The position numbers and the translations under genes were made by a program. Positions 22,663-34,412 of a stretch of DNA of 64,000 nt are shown here, one piece after another (positions within the stretch are counted from its first letter, which is position 1; the number at the start of each line of letters is the position of its first letter). A model generated the notes under the pieces. That model was not told the DNA's origin. It searched no databases and saw only the letters and a program-made list of their open reading frames with translations. The stretch is taken from NCBI RefSeq assembly GCF_000276665.1, contig NW_004955518.1, positions 736,598-800,597 on the forward strand, given 5' to 3'. The stretch is from Chinchilla lanigera. Its lineage: Eukaryota; Chordata; Mammalia; Rodentia; Chinchillidae.

Positions 22663-23254
22663 AGCCCACGCTGAGAAGACTCATCACAAGCAGAAGCCTG
22701 TAATGTTGCTGGAACACATTGCAGACTCACAAACGGGGGAAATGAAGTATATAAAACAGTGGGAAAGTTTGCAGAAATAACAGTTAATATTTATTTCAGG
22801 CATTCATCTGTACATGGCAATGTTGAGGTGTTTTTTCCTTCAGCATTTCTTTCTGCCCTCAAGGCCTTATGTTGGATAGATTCTGAATTCCTTAATCATA
22901 GAAGCTGTGCACCATGTCTCAATTTGCAACTCAATGCAGCTTTTGTCAAAGTGAGTGCTGGACCCAGGAAATAGTTGACATTAAAATGAAGCAAAGCTGA
23001 GCTAGAGATGAAAACGGGCACCTATATTCCTGGTCAAATGAACTTTATTATGCTATGTTTTAGTGTCTTCTTTATGTATTCTACTTGGTTGCTCAGATTG
23101 TGAAAATTACAAAATAAAAATTAAGTGGCTGTGTAATATCTGACTTGTCAGTTTTTGCACCTGGCATTTCTTTCTTTTGCAGCACTGACTTACTCTCGCA
23201 AGGAGAGGAAGCATGAAATATGGAAAGCCACCTGTCTCCTGCAGCAAAAGGGGA
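22663..23254. other. No recognised feature
   Basis: Unique sequence with short chance open frames. Confidence 0.3.
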
Positions 23255-23345
23255 ACAGTAGTGGGCTGGGAGTAAGGGCGCCTGGTTTCCTGCCCTAAGT
23301 CTAATACTTTATTCTCTGTGTCCCTAGGCAAATCCCTATGATTTC
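23255..23345 (+). repeat. MIR SINE relic
   Basis: Matches the MIR core: gggctgggagtaagggcgcc, tggtttcctgccctaagtct, and gtgtccctaggcaaatccc. Confidence 0.6.
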
Positions 23346-24144
23346 TTGGGGATTTCTTTCTTACCTGGGTTTAAGCTTTTATAAGAAGTATCATTCTCAT
23401 AAACAGAATCTCTTAGATGGTTGCTTTTAAAGAATTTCTGAACACGGAAGGCTATGTCTGCTAAATGCTCAAGTCTGAAAATTAGAACAACCAGAGTTTG
23501 CTCATCAAATAAGAAAGGTATTCATTGGAAGAGCTGCTAGTTCAGCCAAAACTCCATCACACAGAACCATTTTTGTATATTTGTATATAACAGAGTGCTT
23601 TGTACTCTCCATAGCATCACACAGAATATTAAAAAGATGTATATTCAAGGATCACAATTTAATTACATTAATCATTTTTCTGCTTCATTAAAGTCATTCT
23701 TAAGTGAAACTCTTTGACTTTTGTTTTCTGCCAGCACATGGAGGTCAAGGCTAAAATATCCCTGGTGCAGTTTGTGGTACTGCTTTATATCCTCAGATGT
23801 CAGCAGTTGGACCTGCCATGGCTTTTGCATTATCACTGCCAATGTCGATGCAGTGAGAAAAAGCAAAGTACAAACACATTTGGCCTCAGAGACTCCTAGA
23901 ATGGTCTGAGGGAATGCAAGAGTCCACAGACAATGCTTTGAGAACCACTGTGTTAGCTATTAACATAAAGACACAAATGGTAACATTTGGCTTCAGAAGA
24001 TATAGAAACAAAGAAAACAAAAGGGGACCCATTGTTTGAAATACAGTTTCAACACAGACATCTGGGTCTATCGTACAGATATCTTGTACTTTCCCCTTAC
24101 TATTATCATCAACTTTACTTATAGTATATTAGCTAGTAAAAGTA
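23346..24144. other. No recognised feature
   Basis: AT-rich unique sequence without gene or repeat signature that I can name. Confidence 0.3.
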
Positions 24145-24590
24145 TAATGTGCTATATATTAGTTAATAAGGACTGCTGTAACAACCACATCTGTGGCTGA
24201 CAACGGAAATTTATTTCACAGTTCTAGAGGCTAGAAGTCCAAAATCAGCAGGACCGCGGGGAGTTCTGTAGGCACTATTAACAAGTTCTTGCTTACTTCC
24301 TCCCTGTTCCTGGTGGCTCCCAGCAATCCTCGGCGCTCCTCAGCTTATATCTGCTTCACTCAGTCTCTGCATCCATCTTCACACTGTTCTCTGTGTGTGT
24401 GTGTCTGTCTGTATATCCTCTCCTCTCTTTATAATGATACCAGTTATTGAATTTGCCACCCATGTCCCCCCTCCAAAGTCCCTATTTCCAAGTAAGATTC
24501 CATTCCAGCTTCCCAAATATATTTTTTTTAGCACATGTAAAATGAGGGGCATGAATTCCTGTCATTATGATTCTGTAGGACAGTAGATAT
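24145..24590 (-). mobile_element. MaLR-like LTR relic, minus strand
   Basis: The reverse-complement MaLR pattern is readable: ggactgctgtaacaaccaca, cacagttctagaggctagaa, gtgtgtgtgtctgtctgtat, and ccctatttccaagtaagatt. It has a short GT run near 24391-24402. Family assignment is tentative. Confidence 0.55.
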
Positions 24591-24699
24591 AATTATGTTC
24601 CTTGAACCTACTATACTGTGTAATAATTAGCAGCAATTAATTCTTCTCATTTTCTTTTCATCTTAAAGAGTTAGAAACATTGAGCAGTAAATTTCATTT

Positions 24700-25049
24700 T
24701 AAAACAACTTAATTGGAGTGTAGTTAATATACAGTGAAATGCACAGATTTATAGTGACCCAGGTGGTAAATTGTGACACATGTACAAACTCATAAAATTA
24801 TCACAATCAAGATACCAAATATATCCATCAATCCCAAAGGTATCTGTGTGTCCTTCCTGCCTTCCTGCCCTGCTCCATCCCCACCCTGTGTATTAGGGTA
24901 ACCATTGATCTTGTCTCACTCTGATTAGTTTGCATTTTATAGAGTTTATATAATGGAATCACAGTACATTCTTTTTCCTCTGGCATCTTTCTCTCACTAT
25001 AATTATTTAACAATTCACCCATATAAATTGTGAATTAAATTGGATGTTG

Positions 25050-25099
<50 letters not shown>

Positions 25100-25240
25100 C
25101 CTTTTAGTTGCTACAGAGTGTTTCACTGCACTAAGATCTGTTTATCCATGCACTTTCTGGTAGAAACTTGAGTTGTTTCAAGAGCTGGCTAGCATAAATG
25201 ATACTGAGCAACAAGTACTAATCTGTTGAATGCTGGAAAT
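24700..25240 (-). mobile_element. Old L1 (L1M/HAL1-type) 3' end, minus strand
   Basis: The plus strand carries the usual antisense phrases of an old L1 3' end: gtgaaatgcacagatttata, gtagggtaaccattgatctt-like, tatataatggaatcacagta, and gctacagagtgtttcact followed by tgtttatccatgca. Contains an (AT)n run. Confidence 0.7.
25053..25096. repeat. (AT)n microsatellite
   Basis: About 22 AT/TA dinucleotides inside the old L1. Confidence 0.95.
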
Positions 25241-25320
25241 TCACCCTACAGTCCACCATGTGTCTGTCTGCGAACCGAACCAAACATTACTCACTATGGG
25301 TCACATCTAGTGCTTGTGGG

Positions 25321-25465
25321 GAGCCAGCTGTGGTGACACATACTTGTAATTCCAGTACTTGGGAGGCTGAGGCAGGAGGAGTTCAAGATCAGCTGAGTTC
25401 AAGACCAGCGTGAACTACATACTGAGACCCTGTATCAAAAAATTTAAAAACAAAAACAAAAACCT
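25321..25465 (+). mobile_element. B1-type SINE
   Basis: gccagctgtggtgacacata head, cttgggaggctgaggcagga core, duplicated caag-tcagct/gaccagc segment, and an A-rich tail with caaaaa repeats. Confidence 0.9.
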
Positions 25466-25920
25466 AAATTTAGTATGTATAATTTCTAAGAAAGTTGGGT
25501 TCCTCTGGTATAACTGTGGAAAGCTTTTTGAAAAGAAAAATACACGACAAATCAAAAACAAAAGAACAATAATTTTCTATTCAGTAATACCATTCTTAGG
25601 ACTTCTATCTACAATATTTATCATTTTGAAAGAGAAGGAGGAGGAAGAAAGGAAGAAGGAGAGAATTAAGGAGAACAAAGAGAAGAAGAAGAAGAAGAAG
25701 CAGGAGGAGGAGGAAGAGGAGGGAAAAGGTAACCTGACGATGATATTTTTTTACAGACATCTGTAGAATAGTAAAATATTAGAAGCGACCTTAACAAGGG
25801 GTGGAGGGGAAGGAAAAAAAAAGAGCTGAGGTATATTGTGTACATATCCTGATTCCACACATGAATGTAATCATTATGTACTGCAAACAAGTGCTAATAA
25901 AATTAAAAATTTTATAAAAG
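25466..25920 (+). mobile_element. L1 3' end with polypurine 3' UTR
   Basis: The first part resembles a degraded ORF2 end (ggttcctctggtataactgt...). A long polypurine run (about 25625-25728) follows, then the tail gaatgtaatcattatgtact near 25862, ending in AATAAAATTAAAAA. The same tail occurs at 36660-36840, 45570-45730 and (minus) 58570-58780. Confidence 0.6.
25625..25728. repeat. Polypurine (GAA/GGA) tract
   Basis: About 100 bases almost free of pyrimidines on the plus strand. The 118-codon open frame across it is a by-product. Confidence 0.9.
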
Positions 25921-26329
25921 AAGCAACCTTAACATAAATTGAGAAAATAGGTAAATGTCATGAGAGAATATTTCAAATATATTATTTATCTCAAAGAAGT
26001 AAAATAAGAAATTATGTCCAGACAATGATTGAAGCCACATAAAATCCATGTTTATAGATGAGCATTAGTATATTATAGTAGTTATTTATAGTAATGTATT
26101 TATCAATACTACTCTTTTGTTCTCTTTATTTTTGTCATAAAATTTAAGCAATATCAAACATCACTAGGAAATGGTTGACTGCTCTAAAGTAACTAAACCC
26201 ATAGATTCCTTCTCCTTTGGTGTGCAAAGCTACATATGTTCATTTTCTATTATTTATGAAATAAATTAGGATGTTGTTAACGGCCCAGTCTGGTCTATCG
26301 TATGTACATTGGTATATGTCAGACAGAGG

Positions 26330-26825
26330 CTACACTTAAAAGTTTTTGTACACTGGTCATCCTGTTCAACACAGCAGCAAACACATGTAAGTGAAAAGAT
26401 GGAAAAGCTCAAGTGTTGATGAGCACGAACAACATGCAGAGCTCTCACACACTGCTAGTGTGAATTTGATTTGGTACCATAACTTTGGAAAACTACATGG
26501 TATCATCTGATACACTGCACATGCTATGACTATAAATCCCTCTTTGAGATGTATACCCAACAGAAATGTAATATATGTTGAGCAAATGCATGAACTAGAG
26601 TGAGAATGTTTATAGCAGCATTATTTATAATAGTCCCAAACTCTAGTTACTCAAATGTTCATCAACAGAGAATGGATAAATGCATTGTAGTAGACACATG
26701 AGAGACACTTTACAACAATTGGAATGAACAGTCCACAACTATACATAGTCATATGATTGAACATCACAAATATTTAGAGAAGCTGGATACAAAAGTGTAC
26801 ATAGTACATATTGGGTTAATAATAT
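26330..26825 (+). mobile_element. Old L1 3' end
   Basis: Sense-strand L1M-like sequence: cacactgctagtgtgaattt, atgtatacccaacagaaatg, and tttatagcagcattatttat, all near the ORF2 C-terminus and 3' end in old L1s. Confidence 0.7.
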
Positions 26826-28799
26826 CCCTTAGTTATTGCAGGCTGATCAGGTCCACAATCTCCTGAATGAGTGTACAGTGAAAGTTAAATAAAAAGAGGC
26901 AAATGGAATGATTTCAGGGCTCCAGGAGGGTCAGGGCTCTCTCACAGAATTTGAGATTTTCTGAGGACTAAGACCAAGACCTTGTTAGCTTGGTTATCAG
27001 AAGCAGGGAGGGGAGTACTCAAGAAGGGCAGAATCACTCAAGAACTTCTCCAAGTGAGGTATTAATTTAATCCACCCAGGAGTGAGATGCTATAGTCTTC
27101 ATATAGTTGAAATCAGATCCAGGTGTCCTTGGCTGCAATCTTGTCTTATCCTTTGAGGTGTTCTGGCTTCATCATCACTACAGGTTTTAGTAGGGATCAG
27201 TGACTCACAGAGGTTCACTTACTATGAGTCTGCCATTTCCAGACAAAGAGCCTAGGCCTTGGACAGATTCACAAGTGAACATGAAAAGCCAATTGATTTA
27301 TCTAAGTCCTACTCAGGTCTGCTTCATACTGGTTTCCATCAAGTACATATTTCCATTTATATACTACAAAACCAGAAAAAGTTAATCTGTGATTTTGGAG
27401 ATTAGCACGATGGTTATTAGAGGCAGAAGAGCAGATACTTACCGAAAGGAACATAAAGAGACTTCTGTGGTGCTTATAGTTACTATTTATTCAGCCAAGA
27501 AAGTTTTATGAATGTATTCAGTTACTAGAAATTCTTCAAGCTATACACTTATTTGTGCCTTTCTGTAATGTATATTAAACTCCAATAAATTTCTGTTTTG
27601 GAATATTGATAAGCACTATTAAAAGCACTAAGAGCATTACTAGCAGCTTCCATTTTTATGTAAATATTAAAAAAGGGACAGTGGCAGAGTTCCTATAGTG
27701 TAGATATACAATGAACTAGAAAATCAAGGTTATATAGCAGGATGCATCTGAGGAAGTTTGTAACTAGCCAGGAATGTTTACTGCTGTAGATCTGAAAGTT
27801 CTCAATAAATTGCATTTTCTCTATTGCACACTGTCCACTGATTGGCAAAGAAATAAAATATAGAATCAAGAAAGCCAGAATGCTCTCTGTGAGGACAAAA
27901 TGTTCTGCCAATATGGCACAAAGCTGTACTTCCATCCAAAGTTGTATAGAGCTTATGAGAGGTCCAAGGTCCAAGACTTGGAGAGCTAATATATTCCTCT
28001 TGCCAGAAGCACAGTTAGAAAAAGAAAGCAGAAAATATGTTGCTATTAAAATCCCTGAAGGAAGGAAGAGAACTCTTCTCCAAGCAAGAGAAGAAAGATA
28101 GAGAGTATATCATCTCTCATCTTACTAAAAATGAACTGCAGGAAGCTAAAGGGAAATTCTCCACCCATTTGAAGAAGTTATTATTTTTCTGTAGTCCTTA
28201 CATATTGTCCAAGAACTATTAGATTATCAGAATTTCTATTGAGAATTCCAAGTATCCATATAGCTTCAATTTTAAAATTTCTGCTAATGAGAAAAGGGCC
28301 ATAACAAATTTCATAGACAATTTTCCCACACTTTCAGTGATATGCAATCAAAAGATGGGATACGGAAAATTGGGAGCAAAATAAATGCCAGCAAGGCAGG
28401 TGTTAAATATTTCATGGTATACTCTGGATCACAGTGGAGCTATCTAAAATGCATGTTCTCTAAATACCATTTTCCACTAAAACGGACCAGTCCTCCCTGG
28501 AGATATGCCTCATTCCAGGTCCAGGGTAGAAAATATACTAGGTAAATCTAGGTCATGTTATTGTGTCAGAAACTAAAGAGGCACTCTACTGGAGTTTTGT
28601 CAAATGGAACCAAACAAGCAAATCTGAGGGGTTTCTACTTGCCAAGTATGGAAACATTTGAGGATCAAATAGAATAAAAACTCCAACTAAAACACATCTA
28701 CTATATATTTAAAATCTATGAGTACAAAAATACTATTAATCACCCCTAGAGGTTGCCAGAGAACAAGCTAGAGAACAGAGAAACAAAAAGAATCATGTC
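26826..28799. other. Mostly unrecognised sequence
   Basis: No gene identified. A 27880-28222 stretch has overlapping lysine-rich open frames (73 and 61 codons) without known domains. Confidence 0.3.
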
Positions 28800-29990
28800 T
28801 TTGTTCCTCTTTTCCTATAGAAACCTTTCTTCAAGGTTACCAGTGACTGATGAGGGAGAATTCTTCATAGAAGAATTCAACTAATAAACACAGAAAGATT
28901 AATAGATTTAGAAAATCATCATTTTTCAACTCTGACTGAAATAATAGATATAGGTAATGTTCATAATTGGAGTCTAAATCCCACAGGTCAAAGTTGATGG
29001 AAAAGCTTATACTGGAAAGATGGAGCTGACCCCACCTAAACCCAGAGACCAAGTTCAGCATCACTTAAAGTGGGCTGACCAACACTGTATTACTCCCAAT
29101 GTGGAAAAGTACATAGCACCATCCATTAGGTACTCCAGTTAAGAGAATTGCACCTGAATCTAGTCTGTCATTTTGAGAGTCAACAAAATAGATGAAGGAA
29201 GCACAGAGTAGAAGAATGATGTTTCTAAGAGGACACAACAAGCTGATCTAGAAGGTGGTGAATTATAAAAGAAAAATAATCTGGTTTCTTCCATGAATGA
29301 AGGAATGAAATGGGAAAGAGCGGGGCTATACATTTTAAAGAGACTTATAAGACATATCAGATACATGTATTGTTTGGCATTTGAATCCTCATTTGAACAA
29401 ATCAACTATAGAGAAACTGTTTTTGAGGACATAAGAGAGATTTAAACATTGTCTAGGTGTTGGATAATTTTAAGGAACTATCATAAATTGTTATAGTTGA
29501 TAGTGGTATAATTTTATACAATATTTTTAAAACTTCCATTACTTTGTTAGTAATGCATACAGACATGTGGAGGATCAAGACAAAATAAAATATAGAATTT
29601 TTTTAAAGTATTCCAGCAAAAACTAATGAAAAATTTAAAAATTCAGGTGGGAAAGATGAAATAAGATTGACAAAAATGCCAGTAGTTATTGAAACCAGGT
29701 GCTAGACAATGTGGATTCATCATATTATTTTCTCTATATGTGTGCATGTCTTAAATTTTTATTCTTTAATTAAAAAATAAAAGAATATCTTACAGCTCTT
29801 ATAATTGACCTGAAGAAATATTCATAATGTCTTGTTGAATGAAAAAGCAAGATGAAATAATGCATATACAATAATAATACGAGCTTATTTTGTAAAATAA
29901 TAATCTGATTTAGTAAAACACATGCATAGTTTTAGGTTATAAATACAATATATATTATACATATTTGCCTATGATTTTATGAGCATCAGG
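28800..29990 (+). mobile_element. Old L1 (L1ME-like) 3' UTR relic
   Basis: The end of the stretch matches a remembered old L1 3' end: gggaaagatgaaataagatt, ccagtagttattgaaaccag, ggattcatcatattattttc, and an AT-rich end with aaaaaataaaa near 29775. The upstream limit is uncertain. Confidence 0.5.
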
Positions 29991-30530
29991 AAGAGCACTG
30001 CTATATTGCAGATATGGACTATCTGGATGTAGAAACTGCTATTTCTGGTGAAAGAACAGGTAAGGGCAAATGAAAAAAGATTTAATACTTAAAACACATG
30101 GATTTTTATGAAGTGGTACAAATGCACATATTTCTACATATAAAAAGAAGATTGCTTTCAATTTTTGAAACATAGCGAAATCTGCCCATATTTTGAAACT
30201 CAGCTGTTTTCCTAGCCCTGACACCCCAGTAATTGTATGCAACTCTGTCAGTGCACACATAAGCAGAGTGAGAACGAACCAGCAACCCTCCAGTAGCTAT
30301 GTGCAGTGAGTTGCAGTGAGGCAAAGAGAATTCAGCATGTGGTGGGGTCTTTGGGATGGGCTGACTGGAAATCAATACTTCACAAGCGCACTGAGACAAT
30401 CACCACTGTGGTGTAAGCAGAGATGGCAAGGAAACAAAATGAAATATCAGCTGAGGGCACTGCCGAGAATGAATATCTCTTTCTGAGACCAAGTGCCCAG
30501 AAGATTCACGGCACCAAGCAGCCATGGGAC
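29991..30530. other. No recognised feature
   Basis: Unique sequence with chance open frames of up to 97 codons on the minus strand. Confidence 0.3.
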
Positions 30531-30539
30531 AGGGGACAA

Positions 30540-30740
30540 GTGTTGAGCCAGGAATCAGAGGCCTGCAGTGTATGCCTTACCTCAGCTCAGCCACGTACCA
30601 AATGCATGGCCATGGAGAAGAAACTTGACCTCAGTTTCTGCACATGTAAAATGGGAATATAAACACCACTTCCCCTCATCTGATCAAATACTTTACTTCA
30701 AATACTTTACAAAAAGGTAACTAGAATGTTACCTTTACAT
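30540..30740 (+). repeat. MIR SINE relic
   Basis: Contains tcagctcagccacgtaccaa and cctcagtttctgcacatgta followed by aaatgggaatata, the MIR core and 3' region. Confidence 0.75.
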
Positions 30741-30893
30741 AAGGTACATATCTGAAAATGGCAGCAGAAAAGGTGACTACCCTCTCCCATGCACAGGTAC
30801 ATGTGTCCACATGCATACACACACTCCTTACCATTTACATATACATATACTCACATATAGAAATATTTGCCATCACAAATAAAAATGCTTTAA

Positions 30894-31100
30894 AGTTGGC
30901 CCTCCATATCTTTAGGTCTATATCCACAGATTCCTCCAAATGCAAAATAAAATATTTGGAAAAATGATTGTGTTGAACATGTACAGCTATTTTTCTTATC
31001 ATTATTCTCTGAACAATACAATATATGTAATACCTATTTACACAGCATTTAATGTTCCATTAGGTATCATAAGGAATCTAGAAATGACTTAAAGACACCA
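30894..31100 (+). mobile_element. TcMar-Tigger-type DNA transposon relic (MER2/MER44-like)
   Basis: It begins agttggccctccatatcttt. Internal phrases are also typical: gaacatgtacagctattttt, cttatcattattctctgaac, and aggaatctagaaatgactta. Only the first half of the non-autonomous element is present. Confidence 0.75.
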
Positions 31101-31201
31101 AAAACCTCACTCCCCTCCCCATACACCATGTGAGCACATATTAAACAGACATCTATCTACAAATACGGAAGAAAACCCTTACCAGCAGCTCACACTGCTT
31201 A

Positions 31202-31206
31202 ACCTT
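31202..31206 (+). repeat. Target-site duplication of the MaLR provirus, left
   Basis: acctt, repeated at 33380-33384. Five bases is the size expected for ERVL/MaLR integration. Confidence 0.9.
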
Positions 31207-31586
31207 TGTTATGGTTTGTGTCTGGATGTACCCCCAAAGCCTCATGTGGTCATGGGGGTGGGCTTTTCAGAGGCAGCTGAATCTAGATTTTGTGATGGTT
31301 CATTGTCTAGTACTGGGATTATGGAGTGTGAGTGCTACACCCACCCCAGGGCAGCCAGCCTGCATATATTAAAAGGAAGGAAAAGAGTCTTGCTCCTCCT
31401 TTTTGCTCTTGCTGCTTTTGTATCTTCTGCCACCATGAACTGTTCCCCCTCTGCTACGGCACCGTGCCTTGGAGCCAGGTGATTATAGACATAAACCTCT
31501 ACAAACCATGAGCTAAATAAACCTTTCCTCCCATAATTTTGGGTGTTGGGTATTTTGTCTCAGCAACAAGAAAAATAACTAAGAAT
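31207..31586 (+). repeat. 5' LTR of the MaLR provirus
   Basis: It aligns with 33041-33379 by eye over the segments ccccaaagcctcatgtg, gtgtgagtgctacacc, gagctaaataaacctt and gtattttgtctcagcaa. Confidence 0.9.
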
Positions 31587-31587
31587 T

Positions 31588-31605
31588 TGGTGTCAGAAAA
31601 ATGGA
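31588..31605 (+). other. Primer binding site (tRNA-Leu type)
   Basis: tggtgtcagaaaaatgga follows the 5' LTR by one base and matches the ERVL/MaLR leucine-tRNA site, with some decay at the end. Confidence 0.8.
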
Positions 31606-32787
31606 GTCATCAGTGACTGTACCTGACCAATGTGTTACAGGAGATTTTGGGAATGGCTTGTGGGAAGATAATGGAGATCCAAGTTGGAAAAGTAAAGTGA
31701 GAATGCCTCAGGCTGTTTTGTTTGGGAGATTCTGGTCAGAAATCAGAAAACCAGAAAGCCAATAAACCCCAGGCTCAGGAGGTTTCTGCTGGGCAGAAGG
31801 CTGCACTGGCTGCTGGACTCCAGATGATGTGTGTTATGGCTTGGCAGAAAGTTTTTCTGGAATTTGCTCATGTCCAGAGACTTTGCCTGAGACTGAGATT
31901 AAGGGTGGTGGACTGATTAATCTTGTAGAAGAAATTCAAAACAGTTGAATGTTGAGGCAGTGGCATGGCTATTGTTGGGGGCTTTTAGCCAATCTATGCT
32001 GAGAATCAAGATCAAAGAGCACAGCAGAATGATTTAAAACATTGTGAGTTTGGCCAGAAAAGAAGCTCCAGTAAAGCTATAGACTGAAAAGATAGAGCAG
32101 AGATCTTGATTGCTGAGAAGGAAATAGGAGAACAGAAAAGATAGCCTGAGGGAATCACAAGAAGCAGCTGTACTCCACGTTTTGCAGCCTCAAAATTTCA
32201 AAAGCGAAAGGCTTTCCTTTGAGAAGAAAGTCTCAGAGCATCATATTCCAGAATGGTAGCAACAAAGAATTTTTTCTTCAGAATTGAACTCAGAGTCCCC
32301 AGAAATCCAGGCTCTTGACCCCTACAGCTAAAAAAGAGGGAAGCCTAGCTACTGCTGTAAATGTTAACAGACTTTGGCATCCTCCAGGCATTACTGATTT
32401 TAGGTGCATGCAGAATGCAAGAGTTGTGGGGTCAGGAAGGCTCCTACACAGATTTCAGAAGAAGGCCTGGGAGGACAGGCAGTGTGCCCCTGAGAGGGCA
32501 ATGTGTGAAGCTGTGAGTGTGACCCAAAAGTTCACTGAAGGCCCCAAAAGTCTGGAAATCCAGGAACATGGATCATCTAAGAAAAGCTGCAAGGAGGGAG
32601 CAAAGTGGACCTAAGAGAGAAGCCGTGGGACCTACAACCACCAGAAGTGCCCTAGGGGCAGAGCCACCCAAACCCTTGGGAGCTCACAACTTGCCACAAA
32701 TTGCCTTGGATGCTGCACATGGAACAACAGGGCTTAATGTTTGCGCTGCTGGATGTTGGACTTGCTTTTGTCCCAGTGCTCTGGAAC

Positions 32788-32864
32788 CATTTGTACCTTT
32801 TTGGAATGGTAATGTTTATCTTGTGCCATTTGTACCTTTTGGAATGGTAATGTTTATCTTGTGC
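32788..32864 (+). repeat. 38-39-bp tandem duplication inside the provirus
   Basis: Two nearly identical units (32788-32826 and 32827-32864) begin catttgtacctttt. The related element at about 6590 has only one unit, so the duplication arose in this lineage or copy. Confidence 0.9.
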
Positions 32865-33040
32865 CATTGAATGTTGGAAGTGTTTAACTTTTCATTTGTA
32901 CAGTGGCTCATGGCTGAGTTTGCCATCTCAGAGGAGACTTGGTACTCAGACTTTTCAGCAATGCTAAAACTGTTAGGACTCTGGCAACTCTTAGAGATGG
33001 ACTACAATGCCTTTTGCATAAAGGGGTGTGCATGAGTCTT

Positions 33041-33379
33041 TGTTTTTGGATGTCCCCCAAAGCCTCATGTGATCATGGGAGTCAGGCATTTTAGAGTCAT
33101 CTGAATCTAGAATTTGTGATAGGTTCATTTTCTGGTGCTGGGATTGAGGGTGTGAGTGCTACATCCACACAAGAGTGGGCCAACTACATACAATACAAGG
33201 AAGGGAAAGAGGCTTGCTCCTCCCTTTTGCTGTTGTTGCTTTTGCTGTCTTCTGCCACCCTACCTTGAAGCAGCTGATTATGGACTAAAACCTCTACAAA
33301 CTGAGCTAAATAAACCTTTTCTCCTTTAACTTTGGGTGTCAGGTATTTTGTCTCAGCAATGAGAAAAGTAATTAAGACA
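33041..33379 (+). repeat. 3' LTR of the MaLR provirus
   Basis: It lacks the first bases seen in the 5' LTR. The bases before it (tgtgcatgagtcttt, 33027-33040) match internal sequence of the 5883 copy (tgtacactagtcttt near 6794), pointing to a junction deletion. Confidence 0.85.
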
Positions 33380-33554
33380 ACCTTGATATTGGACTTTCCT
33401 GCCTCTTGTGTGTTGGAAAATAAATGTCTCTTGTTTATGCCTCTTACTCTGTTTATTTTATTATAGTTGAGACATCAGGTGAGTAGTGCTACCTCATGTT
33501 TTCACAATATCCTGAACTTTCTATAGCATAGCATTCATAACCTTGCATTGTTAG

Positions 33555-33800
33555 CACCAATTCTTAGTAGTATAACCTTGGGCATTTACTTAAAATTCCA
33601 ATTTGCCTCTGCTTTTTTTTCCCCAAACAATGGAGTAAACAATGGAACCTGTTTCATAACATCTTCTCATTTTTATATAATTAAGTACATATCTTTGTAG
33701 TAATTAAGTGATTTAATACATGAGCTCAACTGAAATGGTACCTAGAAAATAGTAAACATTGTAAGGAGGGGAAGTTGTGGTTACTTTCATTTTGCCATTA
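33555..33800 (+). repeat. MIR SINE, near full length
   Basis: taaccttgggcatttactta, then aacaatggaacctgtttcat, then gatttaatacatgagctcaa and cctagaaaatagtaaacatt follow MIR order. Confidence 0.7.
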
Positions 33801-33811
33801 TATATCTACTT

Positions 33812-33930
33812 GGCTAAATTATAAACTCCATAAGGGAATAGGGACTTCTGTTATCTTGCTTACAATTGTCACCCCACAAGAACAAACACAGTGATATGGT
33901 ACATGAATAAATATCTGCTAAATAAACAAC
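33812..33930 (+). repeat. L2 3' end relic
   Basis: aaactccataagggaatagg, then acagtgatatggtacatgaa and taaatatctgctaaata match the L2 3' terminus. Confidence 0.65.
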
Positions 33931-34246
33931 TAGATGGTGAGAAGGAAGGAATGGTCCCATGAAGAGGGCAACATTTTCAGGAAGTACATGCTGCATCTGT
34001 AAATAGAGTCAAAACCTATTTTCCAAGAGATTTTGAGCAGAAATTTATAAGTTATAATCCAGTTTATTTAACACACAGCCAAAAAGAATGAGGAGAGAAT
34101 CTTATAGTTTAATATTCTTTGAACAGCTGTCCTGTGCATAGTAAAACATCCATGGAAGAACTGTCCTGTCGGGGTGTGTTCCATTCTAAGGCCCATTAAA
34201 GCTGCTTCAACAACCATTGTACAGGTTTTGGCTTTCATTTAATTTT

Positions 34247-34398
34247 TTTGTCTTTCTGAGATAGGGTCTTGCTATGCAGTTCAGGCTGGACTTGAGCTCA
34301 CTTTGTAGCCCAGACTGGCCTTAAACTCATTGTGATCCTCTGGCCTCAGCCTCCTGAGTGCTGAGATTACAGGCATGTGCCACAATGTCTGGCTTTGT
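34247..34398 (-). mobile_element. B1-type SINE, minus strand
   Basis: Reverse B1: gagatagggtcttgctatgc, duplicated caggctggac/cagactggcc segments, cctcagcctcctgagtgctg, and gcatgtgccacaatgtctgg. A 14-bp duplication, tttcatttaatttt, flanks it (34233-34246 and 34399-34412). Confidence 0.95.
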
Positions 34399-34412
34399 TT
34401 TCATTTAATTTT

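Larger units (their letters stand above)
31207..33379 (+). mobile_element. Nearly complete ERVL-MaLR (ORR1-like) provirus
   Basis: The 5' LTR spans 31207-31586 (tgttatggtttg start, TATA-like catatattaaaagg near 31365, AATAAA at 31516). A primer binding site for tRNA-Leu (tggtgtcagaaaaatgg, from 31588) follows. The internal part is non-coding apart from meaningless short frames (for example 99 and 100 codons near 32315-32870), as expected for MaLR elements. The 3' LTR (about 33041-33379) ends taattaagaca, with AATAAA near 33309. Five-bp acctt duplications flank the whole. Compared with the copy at 5883, the internal/3' LTR junction, with the polypurine tract and LTR start, appears deleted near 33041. 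Confidence 0.9.

Noticed and set aside
25410..25766. 118-codon frame with long K/E run
   Set aside because: The residues come from a GAA/GGA polypurine tract in an L1 tail, not from a gene.
32315..32870. 99- and 100-codon frames in the MaLR provirus
   Set aside because: MaLR internal regions are non-coding, and the sister copy breaks these frames.
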